Assembly: GCA_907163375.1 (NCBI GenBank)
Contig: CAJQUW010000906.1
Location: 310,001 to 374,000 of the forward strand
Length of the DNA stretch: 64,000 nt
Reading direction: 5' to 3'
Origin: Prostheceraeus crozeri
Taxonomy: Eukaryota; Platyhelminthes; Polycladida; Euryleptidae
The position numbers and the translations under genes were made by a program. Below the pieces are notes generated by a model that saw nothing but the letters and a program-made list of their open reading frames with translations, made no database searches and was not told the DNA's origin. Below, piece by piece: positions 56,682 through 64,000 of the stretch. How positions within the stretch are numbered: the first letter of the stretch is position 1; every line of letters starts with the position of its first letter.

Positions 56682-57617
56682 ATGGATGATTATTCGGTTG
56701 CAGAACGAGCAAAATGCGCGGCTTGGTACGAATGGCTCAAGAGTCCAGTGGAGGTACGAAGGGTTTATCATTCAGGTCAAGAACGCGAGAGCACCGGATG
56801 CCCGTTCTATAAAGCGGTGGCACACAAACCTGTTGACCAGTGGTAGTGTGGTGACTGTCAAGCGGGACCGGTCATCTTCTGAACGAACGGAGCAGAATGT
56901 GGAACGAGTTGTGCAGCACTTCGAGGAGGACCCAAACACATCTACCCGTCGTGCATCTAATGCTCTTCAAGTGAGTCGCCGCACTATCCAGCGCATCCTC
57001 CATGACTATGGATGGCATCGGTACAAGGTCCAGGTGGTGCAGCGATTACACGAAGAAGATCTGGAAAACCGAATGGAGTTCGCAGAACAGGAGCTACAGC
57101 GCATCCAAGCCAACCCGAGCCAGTTAGTGGAACTAACCTGGTCCGATGAAGCTCACTTCCATCTGGATGGTGGTGTGAATCGCCACAATTGTCGTTATTG
57201 GGCCAACCAGAACCCTTACTGGATCAAGCAAGAATCTATGCACTCGCCACGCACCACCGTCTAGGCGGTAATCAGCCAATCAGGTATCTACGGACCGTTC
57301 TTCTTTGACACCTCCGTCAACAAGGATCGGTATCTCAAGATGCTACAGGAGGAATTTTGGCCAGCGGTGCAGTTGGACAGAAGAGGCAGGAGCATCATAT
57401 TCATGCAGGATGGTGCACCTCCACACTGGGGACTTCCTGTGCGTGAGTGGTTGAACAAGAAGATGCCTAGCAGATGGATGGGACGTGGATCTCCTAACAT
57501 GCCCTGGCCACCGCGTTCACCTGACCTGACGCCTTGCGATTTCTTCTTGTGGGGTTTTGTCAAGTCCAAGGTTTACCATACACGGCCAACATCCATGCCA
57601 GACCTGAAGGACCGCAC
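56682..57617 (+). pseudogene. mariner/IS630-type transposase, decayed and interrupted
   Basis: Starts MDDYSVAERAKCAAWYEWL (HTH). The frame changes near 56775, where the next part reads APDARSIKRWHTNLL. A second HTH (STRRASNALQVSRRTIQRIL) precedes the catalytic core: TWSDEAHFHLDG, IIFMQDGAPPH, then WPPRSPDLTPCDFFLW. 37 residues separate the second and third Asp (DD37D type). A TAG at 57262-57264 replaces an expected Trp codon. The last 38 or so codons are cut off by the LTR insertion and resume at about 62281, ending with TGA at 62388-62390. Inactive. Confidence 0.93.
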
Positions 57618-57622
57618 CATAC
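57618..57622. repeat. 5-bp target duplication of the LTR element
   Basis: CATAC at 57618-57622 and at 62276-62280, directly flanking the two LTRs and lying inside the mariner transposase gene. Confidence 0.92.
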
Positions 57623-57846
57623 TGTTATAACTTGTAGCTACGGATCCGCTAAGAGAGAGAAAGAGAGAACCTCACTCGGTGCGTGTCGAAGCGCAGTGTG
57701 TTTTTTATTGAAGCGTGCATGAGTTATATCACCTCAACAATAACAACATAACATAGACTACTTCTATGGTCAGAGAGTAGCTGTAAATGAACGTAAAGGT
57801 AATGAATGTATACAGAAGACTAATTCAGTCACATTAAGACACAACA
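57623..57846 (-). repeat. 3' LTR of the Ty3/gypsy element
   Basis: 224 bp. Identical to the other LTR except one base (A versus G in a GGTARTGAATG context). Confidence 0.95.
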
Positions 57847-57854
57847 TCTCCCTT

Positions 57855-60800
57855 TCACAGTTCATTGATCAAGCGCTTCGGTGGCTGAACGTTGTTTCGA
57901 AGTTTTGCTCGATAATTCTCTCTTGTTGGTTCTCTTGCAATTTGCGGTGTTGGTTGAACATCGTCTTGTGTTATTGGAGTCACTGATGCATAACGACGTC
58001 GAAGGTATCGACGATTCCTTCTCAGCACTCTTCCACTCTTCATCCTCACTAAGTAGTCGCGATTTTTCATTTTCTCCACAACTATGCCAGCTCTGTTCCA
58101 CTTTCTTATGTCTGGATCTTGAACTAAGATTTGTTCACCGTAATTCAGTTTTCTCAGTGGGTGCGCTGACCGGTTGTATGTTCTTTCCACCTTCTCGTGA
58201 GCTTTGAGTACAATCTTCTCCATTTCATCTGCCTTCCTTTGCCATTCCGGAAGAAAGTTGCGCCGATGAGCTGGCAGTGTATCGCGAATAGGCTGTCCAT
58301 ATACCATTACAGATGGTATGCGTTGGTCATATAGAGGAGTGTTCTTATACAATAGAAGGGCTTCTGTCAGCTTGTCCAAATCTATTCCTCCACCGGGCTT
58401 CGTTGATCCTTTCAGAATTTTCTTGACAGTTTTCACTGCTGCCTCAGCCTTGCCATTACTTTGAGGATAGGACGGCGAAGAGGTTGTATGGCTGATTCCC
58501 CAACGTTGTAGAAAGTTGACAAATGAGTGAGCTGTGAATTGTGGACCACCGTCAGACCATATCCTCTCCGGTACCGATGTTTGACAAAATAGGCTCCTGC
58601 ATTGGTTGATAAGGTCACTAGCTGCAGCATGCTTGCCTAACCGGCCCACCACTGGCCATCCGGAGTAATTGTCAACGATTACAAGCCATTTTTCTCCATG
58701 ATAGTCTGCTAGGTCCATGCTGACTTCCTGAAATGCTCGGGATGGCATTTCGTGCTGTATAAGTGGTTCTCTTGGAAGGCTTGGCAAGTTTTCTTGACAT
58801 GTATTACATGTTCTTGCGATATTTTCAATTTCTTTGTCGATATTGGGCCACCAAATCACTTGGCGAGCTCTTTGTTTCATTTTCGTTGAACCCATGTGAG
58901 TATTCAAAAGTGTAGAGAGCATGTGATGACGGAGTGACCTTGGGATGACTGTTCTTCTTCCACAGACGACGAAGTTGTCATCCACTGCCAGGTGCTCTCT
59001 CATGCCCCAATATGGACGAATGTCAACGGGCACTTCTGATTTCGAATTAGGAAATCCTTTCAGGATCATGGATTTGAGCCTCTGATATTCTTCGTCATCA
59101 TTCGCAGCTTGTTGCACTTCAAGCAATCTGGCATCTATCGACGTTGTTTCCATAGCATGAATCGATGCGAGTCGATGGGCATCTTCCACGATGGCATCAT
59201 CATTTGTTAGTGTATCAGTGTCAGCAAGAGGAGCTCGGGACAAAGCATCGGCGTCGACATTCTGTTTCCCACTAATCCATTGCGCGGAGTAGTTATATCG
59301 ATTCAAATCACATCGCATTCTCTGTAGACGTGGATTTTCTATCTGATCAGATGAATATGAGTTGAGAATAGGAATTAGTGGTTTGTGATCAGTTACAATG
59401 TCGATATGTTCAAGTCCTTCTAGAAACATGCGGCGTTTGCGAAAAACCCATGTGATTGCTAGCAGCTCAAGCTCAATCATTGCGTACCTGCTTTCGGTGT
59501 CGGTTAATGATCGTGAGCCTGCCTGTATGATCCTCCATGTATTGTCATTTTGCTTTTGTCGAAGAACAAAACCAAGTCCATTAAGACGAGACGCGTCGGC
59601 ATGGAGACGAGTTTGCTTTTTGAAGTCGTAGTATGCAACGATTGTCGGAGCTGTCGACAATGTGTGGCATATGTGATCAAATGCAGTCTGGTGAGTTGAG
59701 TCCCACAAAAATGATGCATTCTTCTTCAATAATGGTTGTAGAGGCTTACACATTTCGGTCACTTTGTCGGTGAAGTTACCGATCTGGTTGATCGGGCCGA
59801 AGAACGATCTCACGTCTGTCTGGTTCCGAGGTGTCGGTAAATTGCTTATACATGTAGCAGTCAGCAGAGACGGGTCAATTGAATATCCGTCTGGTGTGAT
59901 CTTGAGACCGGCGAATACAACTTCACGGGCAGCGAATGTGAATTTGTTGGGATTCAGTGCAATTCGGCGCTGTTGACATCTCTGTAGGAACGCGTCGACG
60001 TCGCTGACATGTTGTTCGAAGGTTGGGCTGGCTATAAGACAATCATCGACCACATGGTATGTTCTAGGAAGTCCATCTAGAAGCTCATCCATTCTGCGAT
60101 TGAAATGCTCTGATATTGAGGATATACCGAACGGAGCATTGCGGAAGCGGTATCTGCCAAACGGAGTTATAAACTTGGTTAAATGGCGACTCGCTTCATC
60201 TAGTGGAATTTGGTGATAACCTTTCAAAGCGTCTACAACTGTAAAAAATTTGCACTGAGATAAGTCGATGCTTGAGATCAATTCGAATGCTGTCGGACTG
60301 ACGTATCGTTCGCGCATGATGTATTTGTTGAGCATGCGAAAGTCAATGCATAGTCGAATGTCGGAGGAGTTTTTCTTCGGAGCGACAACAATCGGAGCAC
60401 ACCAGCTCGTAGGTTCAGTCACTTTTTCAATTACCAGCTGTTTCTCGAGGTCATCCAGTTCAGCTTTCAGCTGAGGTTGGATCGGCAATGCTATTCGTCG
60501 AGGAGCTGTCACGCTTACTGGCTGGGCATCTGATCTCAATTTTATGTGAAACTTTGGTCCCTGCATTGTGCGTATAGATCTGTCGAACACAGTAGGGAAA
60601 ACAGCTATCCATTCATCACTGCTTGAGGGCGTGCAGTCTGCGCTTGTGGTTGTCATACTTGGGAAGACGCTTGGCGGCTGGGTATGACGAGTATCACACT
60701 GAGTCACTGCAGTCAGATGTGTGACGTCTTGTTCTGGCGTGAACTTTGTCGGCTCGGAGTGCGCTGCGGCACGTGACTGCGCAATGCCTGCAATGGCTGC

Positions 60801-61520
60801 CTCCGGTTGATCTGTGCGTGGCGGCGTGCACATATGAGGAGAAGGAAAATCACAATGAATGATACTAAGAGCTTTACATGTAGACCACTTCAAGATCATG
60901 GGTGTACCATGTCGCTCTTTGAGTACATGTATAGTCGTAGAAACTGTATTGTTTTGCAGAGTTATGTCCGCTTGAAACATGCCGTTGCTGCTGAATGATG
61001 TTCCGTTGCCTGCATTCGTGTGAGTCGCAGTGGCGATGAGGTTTTTAGGAGATAGTCCGAGCTTGCGTAAAACATCCGGTCCAACTGCATCGATATTAGC
61101 ACCCGTGTCCGGCATCGCACGGACAGGCACGCCATTGACCTTGACCATGATCGTTGGCGGTGTCTCATCGACAGATGGGAGAGTTATGGCACTAATAATC
61201 GAAGAGATCACTGGCTTCTTACTGTTCTTGGGCTGTTGCTTAGTCGATGACATCCATGCATGAGCGAAATGTCCAATTTTGGAGCACGACATGCACTTCT
61301 TGTCTTTAGCTGGGCACTTGGTTCGATCAGTGCCATGCGAAGAATATCCACACCACTTACACAACGGTGATTGAGGCTTGTTCGTCGTCGGACGAGGCTG
61401 ATCACGCTTTTGTTGCGACTTGTATGTTGAGCGACGCTTAGAAAATGTTGCGTTCACAGCTGATGAATGGTGTAGACTGTTCATCACGTTTTGAGGATTC
61501 TTCTGCTTCACAGATGTCAC
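57855..61520 (-). CDS. pol: Ty3/gypsy pol polyprotein
   Basis: 1,221 residues. Two zinc knuckles at about 54-89 (CKWCGYSSHG, CMSCSKIGHF), an aspartic protease DTG at 138-140, and reverse transcriptase from about 370 with Asp430 in TVVDALKGYHQ and VVDD at 490-493. RNase H starts near 638 (LHADASRLNGLG). The integrase has an HHCC region near 870-910 and the DDE triad Asp936, Asp990, Glu1026. The protease-RT-RNaseH-integrase order defines Ty3/gypsy. It overlaps gag by 83 nt in another frame, fitting the ribosomal frameshifting this family uses. Confidence 0.95.
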   Translation of the reverse strand: MTSVKQKNPQNVMNSLHHSSAVNATFSKRRSTYKSQQKRDQPRPTTNKPQSPLCKWCGYSSHGTDRTKCPAKDKKCMSCSKIGHFAHAWMSSTKQQPKNSKKPVISSIISAITLPSVDETPPTIMVKVNGVPVRAMPDTGANIDAVGPDVLRKLGLSPKNLIATATHTNAGNGTSFSSNGMFQADITLQNNTVSTTIHVLKERHGTPMILKWSTCKALSIIHCDFPSPHMCTPPRTDQPEAAIAGIAQSRAAAHSEPTKFTPEQDVTHLTAVTQCDTRHTQPPSVFPSMTTTSADCTPSSSDEWIAVFPTVFDRSIRTMQGPKFHIKLRSDAQPVSVTAPRRIALPIQPQLKAELDDLEKQLVIEKVTEPTSWCAPIVVAPKKNSSDIRLCIDFRMLNKYIMRERYVSPTAFELISSIDLSQCKFFTVVDALKGYHQIPLDEASRHLTKFITPFGRYRFRNAPFGISSISEHFNRRMDELLDGLPRTYHVVDDCLIASPTFEQHVSDVDAFLQRCQQRRIALNPNKFTFAAREVVFAGLKITPDGYSIDPSLLTATCISNLPTPRNQTDVRSFFGPINQIGNFTDKVTEMCKPLQPLLKKNASFLWDSTHQTAFDHICHTLSTAPTIVAYYDFKKQTRLHADASRLNGLGFVLRQKQNDNTWRIIQAGSRSLTDTESRYAMIELELLAITWVFRKRRMFLEGLEHIDIVTDHKPLIPILNSYSSDQIENPRLQRMRCDLNRYNYSAQWISGKQNVDADALSRAPLADTDTLTNDDAIVEDAHRLASIHAMETTSIDARLLEVQQAANDDEEYQRLKSMILKGFPNSKSEVPVDIRPYWGMREHLAVDDNFVVCGRRTVIPRSLRHHMLSTLLNTHMGSTKMKQRARQVIWWPNIDKEIENIARTCNTCQENLPSLPREPLIQHEMPSRAFQEVSMDLADYHGEKWLVIVDNYSGWPVVGRLGKHAAASDLINQCRSLFCQTSVPERIWSDGGPQFTAHSFVNFLQRWGISHTTSSPSYPQSNGKAEAAVKTVKKILKGSTKPGGGIDLDKLTEALLLYKNTPLYDQRIPSVMVYGQPIRDTLPAHRRNFLPEWQRKADEMEKIVLKAHEKVERTYNRSAHPLRKLNYGEQILVQDPDIRKWNRAGIVVEKMKNRDYLVRMKSGRVLRRNRRYLRRRYASVTPITQDDVQPTPQIAREPTRENYRAKLRNNVQPPKRLINEL

Positions 61521-62052
61521 GGGCTTGTGGCAATGTCAGAGAAGATCCCACAGCAATAAGCTTTTGGACCACATCCGGATCCGCTGCTCCAAGCACAATT
61601 TGATTTCGGATCTGCATATCTTCGCATCTAGTGCAGCATTTATCGAAGTTACACTTTCGAGCTAAGTCCATCAGATCGACAAGCCAGTCGTTAAAAGGTT
61701 CATTAGTCCTTTGACCTCGCTGAAAAAATTTTCTGATCCATACCACTTCGTTGATGTTGCCTTTGATGTACCGCTCCAATGCGATAATAACTTTATCCAC
61801 ATCATCTTGATGAGGAGTGGGCAACGATAGGTTGCGAATGACCCGTAGCGTCGAATATGAGAAGCATTGACGAAGTGCATCGATTCGGACGACGGCACGC
61901 TGAGTGGCATCGGGTAGTTGCGAAATTCCTGATAGTCTTTCGAAGGCATACCATTTCAGTTTCCAGTCGTCGAATATATCACGATCACTGTCAATATCAA
62001 ATGCTGGTCCGTCTTTGCGTAGTTGAAAGTTTGTACCTGCTGCTGACGCCAT
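61438..62052 (-). CDS. gag: Ty3/gypsy gag
   Basis: 204 residues, helical capsid-like protein (FDDWKLKWYAFERLSGI, then NEPFNDWLVDLMDLARKC), as in small gags of invertebrate Ty3/gypsy elements. The start ATG straddles the LTR edge and primer-binding site, so there is almost no leader. Zinc knuckles are in the pol frame, after the overlap. It forms the particle shell. Confidence 0.85.
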   Translation of the reverse strand: MASAAGTNFQLRKDGPAFDIDSDRDIFDDWKLKWYAFERLSGISQLPDATQRAVVRIDALRQCFSYSTLRVIRNLSLPTPHQDDVDKVIIALERYIKGNINEVVWIRKFFQRGQRTNEPFNDWLVDLMDLARKCNFDKCCTRCEDMQIRNQIVLGAADPDVVQKLIAVGSSLTLPQARDICEAEESSKRDEQSTPFISCERNIF

Positions 62053-62275
62053 GTTATAACTTGTAGCTACGGATCCGCTAAGAGAGAGAAAGAGAGAACC
62101 TCACTCGGTGCGTGTCGAAGCGCAGTGTGTTTTTTATTGAAGCGTGCATGAGTTATATCACCTCAACAATAACAACATAACATAGACTACTTCTATGGTC
62201 AGAGAGTAGCTGTAAATGAACGTAAAGGTAGTGAATGTATACAGAAGACTAATTCAGTCACATTAAGACACAACA
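62052..62275 (-). repeat. 5' LTR of the Ty3/gypsy element
   Basis: 224 bp. In element orientation it begins TGTTGTGTC and ends GTTATAACA. It should contain the promoter and polyadenylation signals of the element; no clear TATA box was picked out. Confidence 0.95.
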
Positions 62276-62729
62276 CATACAAACATTTCAAGAAGTGACA
62301 ACTGAGATGTGTCGAGAAACTGCTCTGGCCTACCAAAAGCGACTCGAATCCGTCCTCGAGAATGGAGGAGGACACGTTGAAGTTCGATGACTACTAACAC
62401 TTTTTTCTTATGTTTTTCATTTAGTAAATGTTTTCGATGACATTTACCTTAATTCGTTTTGGTCATTATTGATAAAGACATGGGGGAAATAAAGGGAAAA
62501 GTTTATCATTAAATTTTACATGTCAAGATACATTGTTGGTATGTCAATTTTACTACATGTCATTCGGTCAATAGAATCAGAATTTTCTGACAATTCTCAG
62601 TACAACAGGTATAATCATCATAAATCCTATACTCCAAACTAGTTTGAGTCGAAATTTCATGACGATTGGATGAATATTTGAGGAGTAATAAAAGTTTAAA
62701 ATCTGGCGGTTTACGTGCGCCACCCTGTA

Positions 62730-64000
62730 TATTTATTCATGTAAGCGTGTTTCACATATAAATAAAATTCAAAATGAAGTTCTTCAGGAATGGGCTCACA
62801 GATCATCAAGGTACATTTTTCATTCAAGTATACATTCCTCTACCTATGTTTTTGCATTGATATATGAATGATATATAATGATTTTTGCATTTAACTGAAT
62901 GTATCTATGTATCGAATTTGAATGATGTTGTTAGGTAGGCTAAGCTAGTCTGCACGAAATCAAAATTATTGGACATTGCGTAAGCTTTATATTTTTAATT
63001 GTGTCAGCAGACATTACTTATTAGTAAAACATTAATGTAATCAGAAATTAAATTGATGCTCATTTGTTGCGTTTTTATCTCTTTAGGCGGTCAGTTCATT
63101 TGTATCAGAGATGAAAAACTCCACTCCGGTGCTATAGGAGTTCGGATACAATCACTGACTTTGAAGCGTCTTCTGTCGGGTAGCGAAGCGTGGACTTTGT
63201 CCTGCCATGTGGCAATCCTTAATTGCATAGCTATCTATGTAAACATCCGTAAGTGGTAGCCAACATTATGATAAATCGTAAACAGTGGCGTCGCGTGCTC
63301 CCAGACCATAGGCCCTCGCTCCAAAGTGGATTCCAATATTTCTGTAGCAGACAGCATGAACTGCATAAAATAATTAATTTGAGACTATCTTGATTTCAGT
63401 GAATTTTCAAACACTTGTACAAGTACATGAACATTCAAATCATGCTGACATCCATGACTACAGAATGGAATGATGTGAGAAATGGACACCGATATTTAGC
63501 CTAAATGAAAGGTACACTGAAGTCCTTAGACTACTCAATGTTGACTATTCTACATGTGAATTATGATTCACTGTGAGTCCTATGTGACAGCCTCTTTTTC
63601 TGAACAGCCTCATAAGCATGCAATCCTAAGCTGACTGTTGGTCAACGTGACTCTTGTCTTCCCAAGATTTTAAACGTCAAATGACAATGAAAATGTGATG
63701 TTGATTTCTCACATGACGCTTGATCGCCTTGGTGAGATTACTATAGAGAAAATTCACTCTCGAGGAAGCTCTCGCCAACGCAAGACTCTGTTGTGTTCAT
63801 CATAGCCTCTCAATCACTTACAGGTTTCAAATTTAGGGCTGCTAAAATGTTTTTGTGCTCCTCCTGTTATTCTATCCCTTGAGAGTGGTTTAGTTTTTAT
63901 TACAATACCATAAACTTCGTGTACGGTGGCTAGACTTTTCTGCATAATCCCTCGGACGACTGGCCGGTGTAGAAAATAACCACTGTTGAAATTGCCACCA
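62730..64000. other. Spacer to the end of the window
   Basis: AT-rich with short frames only. No element end or gene I can support. Confidence 0.4.

Larger units (their letters stand above)
57623..62275 (-). mobile_element. Ty3/gypsy LTR retrotransposon (looks whole, young)
   Basis: 4,653 bp, transcribed on the minus strand. It has two 224-bp LTRs (TG...CA on both strands), a 5-bp duplication CATAC, and gag and pol in order. A TGG-starting primer-binding site lies immediately inside the 5' LTR and a purine run (AAAGGGAGA) immediately before the 3' LTR. The LTRs differ at one position that I can see, so the insertion is very recent. No break seen in the coding parts. It lies inside a mariner-type transposon. 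No envelope gene. Confidence 0.95.
56335..62727 (+). mobile_element. mariner/IS630-type transposon, split by an LTR element
   Basis: Starts CAGGGTGGCGCACGTAAACC and ends with the inverted copy; both ends are followed outward by TA (56333-56334 and 62728-62729). The terminal inverted repeats are long, 174 bp (56335-56508 and 62554-62727), with three differences seen by eye. Without the inserted LTR retrotransposon and its 5-bp duplication the element is 1,735 bp. Confidence 0.95.

Noticed and set aside
63053-63259. 68-residue frame near the window end
   Set aside because: Short, no domain, no splice or promoter context.
1-64000. CRISPR arrays, rRNA or tRNA genes, bacterial operons
   Set aside because: No regularly spaced identical repeats and no recognisable rRNA or tRNA sequence; the DNA is eukaryotic.

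Overview
The window looks like nuclear DNA of an animal, probably a marine invertebrate. Genes with GT-AG introns, AT-rich spacers and nearly every class of metazoan transposon are present, and there is no bacterial gene organisation. The species cannot be named from the sequence. No host gene of known function is recognised. The window is a stack of mobile elements with a few unassigned multi-exon genes.

Layout. (1) 235-2321: an unassigned plus-strand gene of short phase-0 exons, apparently decayed. (2) About 2487-16931: a Polinton/Maverick fossil with protein-primed DNA polymerase, adenain-like protease, double-jelly-roll capsid, penton-like protein, basic core protein, chromodomain integrase, packaging ATPase and several accessory genes. 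Among the accessories are a PC4-like/TBP-like pair and an IAP-like UBA/RING gene. Most reading frames are open and about two genes look broken. The outer ends were not found. (3) 17272-37471: a giant inverted repeat. Its arms are 3,293 bp each and nearly identical, around a 1,422-bp loop. The left arm is split by a 12,190-bp transposon (19274-31463) with a TA target duplication and short inverted termini. That transposon carries a phase-consistent minus-strand multi-exon gene with duplicated exons, and was itself hit by a 3,022-bp pogo/Tigger element placed in an intron. (4) 39.9-42.8 kb: two hAT-type non-autonomous elements with perfect 8-bp target duplications. (5) 43.2-44.0 kb: a Penelope-like GIY-YIG remnant. 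(6) 45.2-46.4 kb: a broken THAP gene and a 425-bp inverted-repeat element. (7) 47.2-52.1 kb: a decayed piggyBac transposase and a second, short piggyBac with both ends. (8) 56.3-62.7 kb: a mariner/IS630-type transposon interrupted by a young Ty3/gypsy LTR retrotransposon that looks whole.

How parts fit together. The Polinton genes form the usual replication, integration and virion set. The PC4-like and TBP-like genes plus shared TATATAAG-type promoter boxes suggest it also carried some transcription machinery. The nesting gives relative ages: palindrome before the 12-kb transposon, and mariner before the LTR element. The most novel-looking item is the 12-kb TA transposon and its unassigned exon-duplicating gene, inserted in a near-perfect 3.3-kb-arm palindrome.
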